From positions 1-57,044 of the forward strand of contig NZ_NQLA01000017.1 of NCBI RefSeq assembly GCF_002252705.1: 57,044 nt of DNA. The letters run 5' to 3'. A program made the translations under genes and the position numbers. The DNA comes from Vulcanococcus limneticus LL. Its GTDB lineage: Bacteria; Cyanobacteriota; Cyanobacteriia; PCC-6307; Cyanobiaceae. Of this stretch, positions 28,905 through 40,070 are shown in pieces. Position 1 is the stretch's first letter. Every line of letters starts with the position of its first letter. A model generated the notes under the pieces. The model made no database searches, was not told the DNA's origin, and saw nothing but the letters and a program-made list of their open reading frames with translations.

Positions 28905-31898
28905 GTGTCTGATCCCGCCCCGCCGAGCTGGCATGCCCTCGCGCCGCAGGCCTGCCTGGCTGCCCTCGCGGCCGCGCCGCTGGGGCTGACGTCGGAACAG
29001 GCGGCCAGACGGCTGGCTCAGTCGGGTCCCAATCGGCTGGAGCCGGAGCGGGGCCGGAGCCGTGTGCGCATCCTGCTCGACCAGTTCGGCAACGTGATGC
29101 TCCTGTTGCTGCTGGCGGTGGCCGGGGTGGCGGCCTGGCTGGATCTCAGCGCCCAGCGGCTCCCGCGGGACACGATCGCCATCGGCCTGATCGTGGTGCT
29201 TAACGCAGCACTGGGCTACCTGCAGGAGAGCAGGGCCGAGCGGGCCCTGCTGGCCCTGCGCCAGCTGGCCCAGCCCCAGGTGCCGGTCTGCCGCGACGGT
29301 CAGTGGCAGGTTCTGGCCGCCGAGCAGCTGGTGCCGGGCGATCTGATCCGCCTGGCGGCGGGCGATCGGGTGGCCGCCGATGCCCGCCTGCTGGAGGGCA
29401 GCGAACTGGGGGTGCGCGAGGCGTCCCTCACGGGCGAGTCGGACACGGTGGACAAGCGGGCCGAGCTGGTGCTTCCCGCTGGCACGCCGGTGGCGGAGCG
29501 GCGCAACTGCGTGTTCCAGGGCACCGAGGTGGTGCGCGGCCAGGGCCTGGCGCTGGTGACCGCCACCGGCCTGGCCACCGAGCTGGGGCGCATCGCCCTG
29601 CTGCTGCGCCGCACGCCGCGGGAGCGCTCGCCGCTGCAGAGGCGGCTGGATCAGCTCTCGCAGCAGCTGGTGGGCGGGGCCCTGGTGCTGGTGGGGGCGG
29701 CGATGCTGGTGGGAGCCTGGCGGGGGCAGCCCCTGCTGGAGCTGCTGGAGATGGCGCTGGCGGCCGCGGTGGCGGTGGTTCCGGAGGGGCTGCCGGCCGT
29801 GATCACCGTGACCCTGGCCCTCGGCACCCAGCGGATGGTGCGCCGCCATGCCCTGATCCGGCGCCTGCCGGCGGTGGAGACCCTCGGTTCGGTGACGGTG
29901 ATCTGCACCGACAAGACCGGCACCCTCACCGAAAACCGCCAGGTGGTGCAGACCCTGCGGGTGGGCACCGTGAGCCTGGGCTGGGGGAGCGCGTCCAGGC
30001 TCGCTCCAGATCCTGCTGTTCCCGGCCAGCTCACTCGCAGCTCCTGGACCCGGGAGGTCCCCGGGCATCCGGCAGATCCCGAGCCCTTGCGACGGGAGGT
30101 GCTGCCACCACCGGCCGGGGCCCGGCCCGGCAGCACGTCCGGGGCCCTGTCGCTGCTGCTGAGCGCCGGGGTGCTCTGCAATGACGCCCGCTGGAGTGCG
30201 GCGGTGATCGCCGGCAGCCCGGCGGCTGGCGGGAAGCAGGCGACTGGCGAGCCAACGGCCTGCGCTGGGCCAACCCTTGCGGGGCCAACCCTTGAGGCGC
30301 GAACCCTGCTGGGCGATCCGACCGAGGGGGCCCTATTGCTGGCCGCCGAGCGCGCCGGCCTCGATGGCGAGGCGATCCGCCGGCGCCACCCGCGCTCGGC
30401 CGAGCTGGCCTTCTCGGCCGAGCGCCAGTGGATGGCGGTGGCGGTGCTGGACGGCGACGGCGCTCTCCAAGCTGGCCTGGCGGATCCGGCGGCTGGGACG
30501 GACTCCCTGGCCGCAGCCGGGCAGCTCGCCCTCGCCAAGGGGGCGCCCGAAGTGCTGCTGGCCCGCTGCAACCGCTGGCTGGATGGCGCTGGCGTGGCGC
30601 CGCTGGACGATCTCCAGCGGCGCTGGTGGCTGGAGCAGGCCCAGGGTCTGGCGGCTTCCGGCCAGCGGGTGCTGGCCCTGGCCTGCGGATCGCCCCGGGC
30701 GCTGGCCCAGTTCGACGCCAGCGACGACTGGATCCTGCTGGGGCTTGTGGGCCAGCGGGATCCCGCCCGGCCGGAGGTGCCGGAGGCCCTGGCCCGCTGC
30801 CGCAGCGCCGGCATCCGCGTGGTGATGATCACCGGCGACCATCCCCTCACGGCCCGCAGCATCGGCGCCGGCATCGGCCTGGCCGACCCCCAGAGCCCGG
30901 TGCTGCTGGGCCAGGAGCTGGAGCTGCTCAGCGACGCCGAACTGGCGGTCGCCGTTGCCGGCTGCGACATCTACGCCCGGGTGCCACCGGAGCAGAAGCT
31001 GCGCATCGTCCAGGCGCTGCAGGCGGGGGGCGCGATCGTGGCGATGACCGGCGATGGCATCAACGACTCCCCGGCCCTGCGCCAGGCCCATATCGGCGTG
31101 GCCATGGGGCAGCAGGGCACGGAGGTGTGCAAGGAGGCTGCGGACATGGTGCTGCTCGACGACGACTTCGCCACGATCGTGAGTGCCGTGGAGGAGGGCC
31201 GGCGGGTGCTGGTCACGATCCGCCGCTTCGTGACCTACGTGCTGGCCAGCAACATCGGCGAGCTGGTGGCGATCAGCGCCGCCCCACTGCTGGGTGTGCC
31301 GCTCACCCCCCTGCAGATCCTCTGGATCAACCTGGTGACCGACGGGGTGCCGGCCCTGGCCCTGGCCCTCGGCCCCGTGGATCAGGCGCTGATGCAGCGG
31401 CCGCCACTGCCGGCCCGCGAGCCGATCTTCGCCCAGGGCACCGGCGCCGCCATCCTGCGCATCGGCCTGGTGTTCGCGGCCCTCACCCTGGGGCTGATGC
31501 TGGTGGCGGCGCGCTCCGGAGCCCCCTGGCCCACGATGGTGTTCACCACCCTCTGCCTGGCCCAGCTGGGCCATGCCCTCTCGGCCGGCAGCGAGCGGCC
31601 CCTGCTGGCCACCAGCCCCCTGCGCAACCCCTGGCTGCTGGGGTCGGTGCTGCTCAGCGCCACGGCCCAGCTGGCCCTGCTGCAGGTGCCTGCCCTGGCC
31701 CGTTTCTTTCAGCTCACGCCCCTGACGGCGACCAACCTGGCCATCTGCCTGGGTTGCAGTGGGCTGTTCGTCGCCTACCTGGAGGCCGAGAAGGCCGTGC
31801 GCCTGTGGCGGCGGGCGCCGACCATCCAGACGCCGACCGTTCAGCTGGATCCGGATCAGACGCTCCCGGCTCAGTCAGCCCAGTGCGGGTCCAGATAG
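28905..31898 (+). CDS. P-type cation ATPase 2 (P2A, Ca2+-type), paralogue of ATPase 1
   Basis: 997 residues from GTG. Same architecture as ATPase 1: SWHALAPQACL start, actuator LTGESDTV (canonical TGES), PEGLPAV in M4, DKTGTLTENRQ, KGAPEVL, GDGINDSPA, SNIGEL in M5 and NLVTDGVPA in M6, so the Ca2+-type ligands are kept. It is about 75 residues longer than ATPase 1, mostly from Ala/Gly/Pro-rich insertions in the nucleotide domain near residues 365-460, including a local repeat (PTLAGPTLEARTL). The last 28 nt overlap PilZ protein B in antisense. Confidence 0.93.
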   Translation: MSDPAPPSWHALAPQACLAALAAAPLGLTSEQAARRLAQSGPNRLEPERGRSRVRILLDQFGNVMLLLLLAVAGVAAWLDLSAQRLPRDTIAIGLIVVLNAALGYLQESRAERALLALRQLAQPQVPVCRDGQWQVLAAEQLVPGDLIRLAAGDRVAADARLLEGSELGVREASLTGESDTVDKRAELVLPAGTPVAERRNCVFQGTEVVRGQGLALVTATGLATELGRIALLLRRTPRERSPLQRRLDQLSQQLVGGALVLVGAAMLVGAWRGQPLLELLEMALAAAVAVVPEGLPAVITVTLALGTQRMVRRHALIRRLPAVETLGSVTVICTDKTGTLTENRQVVQTLRVGTVSLGWGSASRLAPDPAVPGQLTRSSWTREVPGHPADPEPLRREVLPPPAGARPGSTSGALSLLLSAGVLCNDARWSAAVIAGSPAAGGKQATGEPTACAGPTLAGPTLEARTLLGDPTEGALLLAAERAGLDGEAIRRRHPRSAELAFSAERQWMAVAVLDGDGALQAGLADPAAGTDSLAAAGQLALAKGAPEVLLARCNRWLDGAGVAPLDDLQRRWWLEQAQGLAASGQRVLALACGSPRALAQFDASDDWILLGLVGQRDPARPEVPEALARCRSAGIRVVMITGDHPLTARSIGAGIGLADPQSPVLLGQELELLSDAELAVAVAGCDIYARVPPEQKLRIVQALQAGGAIVAMTGDGINDSPALRQAHIGVAMGQQGTEVCKEAADMVLLDDDFATIVSAVEEGRRVLVTIRRFVTYVLASNIGELVAISAAPLLGVPLTPLQILWINLVTDGVPALALALGPVDQALMQRPPLPAREPIFAQGTGAAILRIGLVFAALTLGLMLVAARSGAPWPTMVFTTLCLAQLGHALSAGSERPLLATSPLRNPWLLGSVLLSATAQLALLQVPALARFFQLTPLTATNLAICLGCSGLFVAYLEAEKAVRLWRRAPTIQTPTVQLDPDQTLPAQSAQCGSR

Positions 31899-32293
31899 GA
31901 CTCGAGGAACTGCCCTTGGCGCAGGCTTCCCTCGGCGAAGTGGATCCCGAGGAAGGTGGACCTGAGCTCGGGGTGACTCCAGCGTGCCTGGCCCTGCACC
32001 TCCAGGCTCTGGTGGGTGGACTCGCAGATCAGGCGCACCGTCACCAGCGCACCGTCCAGCAGCTCGTCGATGAAGTCGCGCACCACCAGGCAGGCCCCGA
32101 TCGGGCTGATGTCCCAGAGCTGACCCCGCGGGAAGACCTGCTCCGCCGTCACCAGCTCGGCCCGCACCGCCCCCGTCATCAGCGGCACGGGGGTTCGCCT
32201 CATGGCCCGGCGCTCGATTCGCTGTCCTGCCTGCTGATGGAGCTGCCGATCCCTCGCCGCGCTGTCGCCCTTTCTCACTTCAAACCAATCCAC
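31871..32293 (-). CDS. PilZ-domain protein B
   Basis: 140 residues from GTG 32293; an ATG at 32203 would give a shorter protein. PilZ signatures: the arginine cluster ERRAMRR (RxxxR) and DISPIGA (DxSxxG). The C-terminal tail FLESYLDPHWAD matches that of PilZ protein A, so the two are paralogues lying on either side of the protease-YbjN-ATPase 2 block. Both PilZ genes point left. Confidence 0.78.
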   Translation of the reverse strand: MDWFEVRKGDSAARDRQLHQQAGQRIERRAMRRTPVPLMTGAVRAELVTAEQVFPRGQLWDISPIGACLVVRDFIDELLDGALVTVRLICESTHQSLEVQGQARWSHPELRSTFLGIHFAEGSLRQGQFLESYLDPHWAD

Positions 32294-32413
32294 CGATCTT
32301 TACTAGCCAGGGGTCCGGGCCAGGACAAGTCCCTTCATGGGGCCTCTTAGGGGATGCTCCTACCTCCCATGGAGGTGTCCTGTGCGGTCTCTCGCCCTCC
32401 GGGGGGCTTGCCC

Positions 32414-33379
32414 TCAGATGCCAGCGCCGTCGGCGAAGGTCTCGTTTCGGGCCATGGCCTGGGTCACCGTGGCCCCCGCCGGCACCGAGGAGGTGAGCCA
32501 CACATTGCCGCCGATCGTGGCGCCGCTGCCGATGGTGACGCGCCCCAGGATCGTGGCGCCGGAGTAGATCACCACGTCGTCTTCGACGATCGGGTGGCGC
32601 GGTTCGCCCTTGACCAGATGGCCGTTCTGGTCCACCGGGAAGCGCTTGGCTCCCAGGGTCACCGCCTGGTAGAGCCGCACCCGGTTGCCGATCACCGCCG
32701 TGCCGCCGATCACCACGCCGGTGCCGTGGTCGATGAAGAAGCTGTCGCCGATGCGGGCGCCGGGGTGGATGTCCACGCCGGTGCAGGAGTGGGCCGTCTC
32801 GCCGATGATCCGCGCGATCACCGGTACCCCCAGCCCATGCAGGGCATGGGCGAAGCGGTGGTAGGTGATCGCCTTGAAGCCTGGATAGCAGGCCAGCACC
32901 TCGTGCAGGCTGTCGGCGGCGGGATCGCCGATGTAGGCGGCGCGCAGATCGGTGTCGAGCAGGTGGCGGATGGTGGGTAGCTGGCTGGCGAAGTCCTGCA
33001 CCAGCGCCCGTGCCCTGGCCAGGAGGTCGGCGCTGTCCGTGCCCCCGGGTTCCGCCGGATCCGGGGCGCCCGGACCTTGGGCGCTGCGCCCTTCTGCCTG
33101 GTTCACCTCCAGCTCGATGCGCACCTGCTTCGCCAGGGCTTCCAGGGCCTCCTCCAGGCTGCGGGCCACGGCGCCGTCCACGTCGTGGTCATCGCCCGCG
33201 ACCCGGCTGGTGGGGTAGAGGGCGCTGCTGAGGGCCTCCACCACCTGGGTCAGGACAGCCTGGGATGGCAGGGGCAGCAGGGTGCGGGGATGGGGCCACT
33301 CCTGCTGCCAGCGCTCGCGTCCATCGCGCAGGGCCCCCACGATCCAGTCCAGGTCCCAGTGGCTCAGCGGCGTGCTCAT
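32414..33379 (-). CDS. Serine O-acetyltransferase (SrpH/EpsC-like)
   Basis: 321 residues. Acetylates serine with acetyl-CoA, the first step of cysteine synthesis. An all-helical N-terminal half contains a variable Pro/Gly/Ala insert; the left-handed beta-helix half shows HRFAHALHGLGVP, ETAHSCTGVDIHPGARIG, FIDHGTGVVIGGTAVIG and LYQAVTLGAKRF. The length and plan fit the long cyanobacterial SrpH/EpsC class rather than the ~270-residue enterobacterial CysE. It is divergent from the srpA-like gene with 199 bp between starts. The 120 bp on its 3' side hold a small palindrome but no gene. Confidence 0.93.
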   Translation of the reverse strand: MSTPLSHWDLDWIVGALRDGRERWQQEWPHPRTLLPLPSQAVLTQVVEALSSALYPTSRVAGDDHDVDGAVARSLEEALEALAKQVRIELEVNQAEGRSAQGPGAPDPAEPGGTDSADLLARARALVQDFASQLPTIRHLLDTDLRAAYIGDPAADSLHEVLACYPGFKAITYHRFAHALHGLGVPVIARIIGETAHSCTGVDIHPGARIGDSFFIDHGTGVVIGGTAVIGNRVRLYQAVTLGAKRFPVDQNGHLVKGEPRHPIVEDDVVIYSGATILGRVTIGSGATIGGNVWLTSSVPAGATVTQAMARNETFADGAGI

Positions 33380-33417
33380 GGGGCCAGACCCTGCTCAGTG
33401 TGGGGCATCTGTGCTGC

Positions 33418-33423
33418 ACGGTA
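33418..33423 (-). promoter_or_regulatory. -10-like TACCGT upstream of the serine acetyltransferase
   Basis: TACCGT on the minus strand, 38 nt before the ATG. Confidence 0.35.
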
Positions 33424-33546
33424 CTGATGGGGTGGGCCGTGCCCCCTCCAGCCCCTGGCAACGGGGACGGGACAGGGCGCTTGGCCTGTTCCCTGGGGCA
33501 CGCCGGGGCCAGCCTGGGGGCACGCCCTGGCGGGGCTGGCGCTGCA

Positions 33547-33552
33547 TAGGGT
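33547..33552 (+). promoter_or_regulatory. -10-like TAGGGT upstream of srpA
   Basis: TAGGGT ends 26 nt before the ATG at 33579. With the hexamer for the acetyltransferase it defines a divergent promoter region of about 130 bp. Confidence 0.4.
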
Positions 33553-33578
33553 CCCAGGCCAGATCCATCACGTCGTCC

Positions 33579-34598
33579 ATGGTTGACCCGCTCACGCGCT
33601 GGCAGCGCCGCCTCTCCCTGGCCCTGGTGGCGCTGGTGGCCTCGGTGGGAATCGCCACGGCAGGACTGGCGGCGGGCGGCGTCACCCCCCAGCAGGTGAT
33701 CGCCACCTTCGAGCAGAACTTCGGCGTGCACTCCGGCCAGCGCCGCAACCACATCAAGGGCAGCTGCGCCAGCGGCAGCTTCGTGGCCAACGCCAACGCG
33801 CGCCAGTATTCGCGCTCGCCGATCTTCTCTGGCCAGCCGGTGCCGGTGGTCGCCCGCTTCTCCCTGGCCGGAGGCAATCCCAAGGCCCCCGATACCGCCC
33901 GCTCGCCCAGGGGCCTGGGGCTGCAGTTCAAGCCCAGGGGTGCCGGGGTGGTCAACATGGCACTGATCAACACCCCCGTGTTCGGGGCGGCCACGCCCGA
34001 GAGCTTCCACGGCAACCTGATCGCCACCCGGCCCGATCCGGCCACCGGTAAACCCGATCCGGACACGGTCAAGGCGTTCCGCGCCAGCCATCCCGATACC
34101 AAGCCCCAGGCTGCCTTCCTGGCCGCCAACAATCCGGTGGCGAGCTACACGAGCAGCAGCTACTACAGCCTGCACGCTTTCCGCTTTCTGAACAGCGCCA
34201 ACCGCTCCCAGCTGGTGCGCTGGGCCTTCGTTCCCCAGGACGGTGAACGGCGCCTGAGCGATGAGGAGCTCAAGGCGGCGCCCGCCAATTTCCTGGAGCA
34301 GCGGCTGCTGGAGCGCACCCAGCAGGGGCCGGTGAAGTGGGATCTGGTTCTCACCCTCGGCAGGCCCGGCGATGTGGACAACGACCCCTCCGTGGCCTGG
34401 CCCGAGGACCGCAAGACCGTCACCGTCGGCACCCTGACGCTGAGCGGAGCCTCACCCCAGAAGGGCGGTGCCTGCGAGGCGGTGGCGTTCGATCCGCTGG
34501 TGCTGGGCGATGGCATCGTGGCCACCAACGATCCGGTGCTGCAGTTCCGCTCCGGGTCCTATGCCATCTCCTACGACCGGCGCAACCGCGGCGTCTGA
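33579..34598 (+). CDS. srpA: SrpA-like catalase-family haem protein, exported
   Basis: 339 residues from ATG 33579. An N-terminal signal or anchor (LALVALVASVGIATAGLAAG) is followed by a short catalase-fold protein: HSGQRRNHIKGSCASGSF, VVARFSLAGGNP, RSPRGLGLQFK, SYYSLHAFRF and YDRRNRG at the end. These match the small catalase-related SrpA class, thought to be a peroxidase rather than a true catalase. The family was first named as a sulfur-regulated plasmid gene in Synechococcus elongatus. Export would place it in the periplasm. The stop codon lies in the first unit of a 15-bp repeat. Confidence 0.87.
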   Translation: MVDPLTRWQRRLSLALVALVASVGIATAGLAAGGVTPQQVIATFEQNFGVHSGQRRNHIKGSCASGSFVANANARQYSRSPIFSGQPVPVVARFSLAGGNPKAPDTARSPRGLGLQFKPRGAGVVNMALINTPVFGAATPESFHGNLIATRPDPATGKPDPDTVKAFRASHPDTKPQAAFLAANNPVASYTSSSYYSLHAFRFLNSANRSQLVRWAFVPQDGERRLSDEELKAAPANFLEQRLLERTQQGPVKWDLVLTLGRPGDVDNDPSVAWPEDRKTVTVGTLTLSGASPQKGGACEAVAFDPLVLGDGIVATNDPVLQFRSGSYAISYDRRNRGV

Positions 34599-34683
34599 CA
34601 ACAGAGCCTCTGATAACCAAGCCTCTGATAACAAAGCCTCTGATAACAAAGCCTCTGATAACCAAGCCTCTGACAACAAAGCC
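34594..34683. repeat. 15-bp tandem repeat, six units, starting in the srpA stop codon
   Basis: Units at 34594, 34609, 34624, 34639, 34654 and 34669, consensus TCTGATAACAAAGCC. In the srpA frame every unit contains TGA and four of the six contain the tandem stop TGA TAA. Units 3 and 4 are identical. Confidence 0.96.
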
Positions 34684-34708
34684 GGGGAGATGGATCCATC
34701 TCCCCGGC
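34681..34708. terminator. Perfect 28-bp palindrome, probable bidirectional terminator
   Basis: Two uninterrupted 14-base arms (GCCGGGGAGATGGA and its complement) followed by CTTTCC on the plus strand and by GGCTTTGTTG on the minus strand. It lies between the convergent srpA and Nif11 genes. Confidence 0.8.
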
Positions 34709-34738
34709 TTTCCATTGATCGAGAGAAGGCGTAGCGGC

Positions 34739-34996
34739 TCAGACCGCCTGCAGGTTGGAGCGCTCGGCGGCGGCGAAGAAGCTCTCGCGCCAGTCATCAC
34801 CCTTGCGGGCCCAAACCCAGTGGTCGCCGTTGAGGCGCTTGGAGAAGAAGCTCAGCTGGGGCACGGTGATCTGGTAGCCGTTCTCGGCGGCGACGGCGAC
34901 GATCTCCTCCGGGGACTGGACCTGGCGGAGTTTCTCCTGCACGGGGCTGCTGAAGGTGGCCAGGGCGGTGAACAGATAGAAATGATCCGACGACAT
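34739..34996 (-). CDS. Nif11-domain protein A
   Basis: 85 residues. Nif11 pattern: an N-terminal helix (FYLFTALATFSSPVQEKLRQ), then SPEEIVAVAAENGYQI and TVPQLSFFSKRL. Nif11 domains occur as stand-alone proteins and as leaders of modified peptides; here there is no Gly-Gly site and no Cys-rich core, so a peptide precursor role is unlikely. The C-terminus contains WVWARKGDDWRESFF. A TAGGGT hexamer lies 27 nt upstream. Confidence 0.8.
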   Translation of the reverse strand: MSSDHFYLFTALATFSSPVQEKLRQVQSPEEIVAVAAENGYQITVPQLSFFSKRLNGDHWVWARKGDDWRESFFAAAERSNLQAV

Positions 34997-35023
34997 CGGT
35001 GACAGCGCAATCGAACGCCCTTG

Positions 35024-35029
35024 ACCCTA
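35024..35029 (-). promoter_or_regulatory. -10-like TAGGGT upstream of Nif11 protein A
   Basis: TAGGGT on the minus strand, 27 nt before the ATG, in the AT-richer part of the intergenic region. Confidence 0.4.
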
Positions 35030-35086
35030 AAAATCACCTCCGCACTGTGATGTAGCGGCATCCACATGCCTTTATCGCTCCCACTA

Positions 35087-35119
35087 CCCGCCCACCCCAG
35101 CGATGGGCTGGGTGGGCGG
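35087..35119. promoter_or_regulatory. Imperfect hairpin upstream of P-type ATPase 3
   Basis: CCCGCCCACCCCAGC and GCTGGGTGGGCGG can pair as a roughly 13-bp stem with one bulged C around a short loop. It lies about 60 bp before the ATPase 3 start and may be a 5' leader structure or a regulator site. Confidence 0.45.
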
Positions 35120-35178
35120 CCGGCGCTGGCGGGCCGATCTGGCTAGCCCTGGAGCACCGTGAGCCCCCGGGGAGACCC

Positions 35179-37617
<2,439 letters not shown>

Positions 37618-38963
37618 CCAGCTGCCGGGCGCGGCCCAGGGCCAGGGCGCCGGCGGGCACATCCTTGGTAAGTGTGGAGCCGGCGGCCACCGTCACGTTG
37701 GCGCCGAGTGCGATCGGCGCCACCAGCACGCTGTTGGCCCCGGTCTTGCTGCCGGAGCCGATCACGGTGCGGTGCTTGGCCACGCCGTCGTAGTTGGCGG
37801 TGATCGTGCCGGCCCCCACGTTCACCCGCTCGCCGAGTTCGGCATCGCCGATGTAGCTGAGGTGATTCACCTTGGAGCCGGCGCCGATGCGGCTCTTCTT
37901 GATCTCCACGAAGTTGCCCACACGGCAGTCCGCTGCCAGATCGGCTCCTGGGCGGAGCTGGGCGAAGGGGCCGATGGCGCAGTCGTCCGCCACGCGGGCC
38001 TCGCGCACCACCGAATAGAGCACCTCCACATTGCGGCCGAGGTGGGCGTTCTCCAGCAGGGAGCCGGGGCCGATGTGGCAGCCATCGCCGATCTGGTTGG
38101 CGCCGCGGAAGTGGCAGCCCGGCTCCACCAGCACATCCCTCCCGAACACGGTGCGGTCGCTGAGGGTGCAGCTGGCCGGATCCACGAAGGTCACGCCCTC
38201 GCGCATCCAGTGCTGGCGCAGCCGCTGCTGCAGCACCGCCTCGCACTGGGCCAGCTGCAGGCGGTCGTTGATGCCGTTGATCTCATCCGGGTCCGCCACC
38301 TCCAGGTGCATGGCCGGCCGCAGCAGCGCCACGGTGTCGGTGAGGTAGAGCTCGCCCTGGTCGTTGTCGGCGCGCAGCTGGGGCAGCACGGCGGCCAGCT
38401 TGGGCCAGTTGAAGATGTAGATGCCGGCGTTGGTGAGGGTGTTGTCGCGCTGGGCGTCGGTGCAGTCGCGGTGCTCGATGATCCCGGACACGTTGCCGGC
38501 CCCATCGGCGAACACCCGGCCGTAGCCCGTGGGGTCGACCAGGCGTGCGCTCAGCAGGGTCACGGCGGCGCCACTGGCGCGGTGCCGCTCCACCAGTTCG
38601 GCGATGGTCTGGGGGCGCAGCAGCGGCACATCGCCGTTGAGCACCAGCAGGTCGCCCTGGAAGCCGGCCAGGGGCTCGAGCAGCTGCTGCACGGCGTGGC
38701 CGGTGCCCCGCTGTGGCTGCTGCAGCACGAATTCCAGGCCGCTGTGGGCCGCCAGGGAGTGCTCCACGCGCTCGGCCTGGTGGCCCACGATCAGCAGGCG
38801 CCGCTCCGGTTCCAGCGCTTCGCAGCTCGAAAGCACCCGCTCCACCAGGGTGGCGCCGGCGATCGGCTGCAGCACCTTGGGCAGCTCGCTCTTCATGCGG
38901 GTGCCCTTTCCGGCGGCCAGGACGGCAACGGCGAGCATCGGCAGCAGCGGGCGGTTGGGCGGG

Positions 38964-38969
38964 AATCTA
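38964..38969 (-). promoter_or_regulatory. -10-like TAGATT upstream of glmU
   Basis: TAGATT on the minus strand, 25 nt before the glmU ATG. Confidence 0.4.
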
Positions 38970-39038
38970 CCGGGGCTGGCCCGCTGGGCCGAAGCCGCTG
39001 GACCGGCACCGTGGAGTCCGGCGGGCGGCCGGGTCAGC

Positions 39039-40070
39039 TCAGGGAGCCAGGCCCCAGCGGCGGCGCCAGGCGCTGGTGCTGCCGGCCGTGCTGGTGCCCT
39101 GGGCCCGCTGCCGCTCCGCCAGGATCTCGGCGGCTGGGGCCCTGCCGCTGGGGTCCCGGTAGGGCTCGGCGGCGCGGGTCTGCAGGTGTTCCAGCTCCAG
39201 GGGGCCCAGGGCCCGCAGGATCCTGGCTGGCGGGAGCCCCCGGCCGTCCAGCACCGGCAGGGCCTGGGGGCTGGCGGCGGTGCCGTGGCTCCAGAGCTGC
39301 CCCGCCCCGGGAGGCTGGCCCTGGGCGTCGGCAGCGTCCTCACCGGCCGCCGCGATGCTGGCCAGCTGCAGCCCAGCCAGCTGCAGGCTCCGGCGCACGG
39401 CGGCGGCGGCGCAGTAGGTCAGTAGCCGGCCGTCAGGCCGCAACAGGGCCGCCAGAGCCGCCAGGAACTCCATGCTCCAGAGCTGGGGGCAGTGGCCCGG
39501 TGAGAAGGCGTCGTGCAGCACCAGATCGCACTGGCCCCGCGCCTCGGCCAGCACCGCCGCCAGCTGCTGACGGGCATCGCCCAGCCACCAGCGGCCGCGG
39601 CTGCCGCCTGGCACCGCCCCCGCGGCGGGGCGGTGCCAGGCGCCCTGATCCCGCAGCTGCTCCAGCAGTGCCACGGTGCCCGGCCGCCACAGGCCCCGAA
39701 AGCCCGGATCCGCCAGGGCCAGCTGCAGCGGCCGGGGATCGAGCTCCAGTCCCCACCAGCGCACCGCCAGCCCCCGATCGGCGGCGGCTTCCAGCAGGGC
39801 GGCGCTGTTGTAGCCAAGGCCCACGCACACATCCACCACCTGCAGGCTGCTGCCCGGGGCAAAGCGCTCCAGTTGGGCGGGGGCCACGAACTTGGCATGG
39901 GCCTCCGCCAGGGCACCGCGGCCGCAGTGGAAGGCCTCGCCAAAGTCCTCGCTCCAGAGGCTCAGGCTGCCGTCGCCGGTGCGGCGGGCCTCCAGCCGGC
40001 CGCCGGGCGCGCCAACTTCGGCGGCGGCGGCGGCGCGGGCCCCCTCAGGCCCGCAGTCGCTCGAGGTCAT
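39039..40070 (-). CDS. MnmD-like tRNA methyltransferase (DUF752)
   Basis: 343 residues. The family signature [20 protein letters not shown] is at residues 40-60; the SAM-binding part shows [28 protein letters not shown] and the acidic [11 protein letters not shown] motif. MnmD-type domains methylate the aminomethyl group at U34 of certain tRNAs; in enterobacteria the domain is fused to an oxidase (MnmC), which is absent here. The start lies 26 nt inside the 3' end of aroA on the same strand, so the two are translationally coupled. Confidence 0.85.
   Translation of the reverse strand: MTSSDCGPEGARAAAAAEVGAPGGRLEARRTGDGSLSLWSEDFGEAFHCGRGALAEAHAKFVAPAQLERFAPGSSLQVVDVCVGLGYNSAALLEAAADRGLAVRWWGLELDPRPLQLALADPGFRGLWRPGTVALLEQLRDQGAWHRPAAGAVPGGSRGRWWLGDARQQLAAVLAEARGQCDLVLHDAFSPGHCPQLWSMEFLAALAALLRPDGRLLTYCAAAAVRRSLQLAGLQLASIAAAGEDAADAQGQPPGAGQLWSHGTAASPQALPVLDGRGLPPARILRALGPLELEHLQTRAAEPYRDPSGRAPAAEILAERQRAQGTSTAGSTSAWRRRWGLAP

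Noticed and set aside
27270-30068. Upstream extension of the PilZ A frame to 1061 residues
   Set aside because: Only the last 128 residues form a PilZ protein; the rest is antisense to the protease, YbjN-like and ATPase 2 genes.
34594-34683. Possible CRISPR-like array
   Set aside because: Units are contiguous with no spacers and no cas genes are present; the same holds for the arrays at 2969 and 55096.
34468-34734. Frame encoding repeated Ala-Ser-Asp-Asn units across the 15-bp array
   Set aside because: Open only because the unit is a multiple of three; it overlaps the srpA coding end in another frame and has no start signal.
34739-34996. Lanthipeptide precursor (Nif11 leader)
   Set aside because: No Gly-Gly cleavage site, no Cys/Ser/Thr-rich core and no lanthionine synthetase in the window.
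34997-35178. Mn2+ or Mg2+ riboswitch upstream of ATPase 3
   Set aside because: Only one simple imperfect hairpin is visible; I could not match the multi-helix layout of known metal riboswitches.
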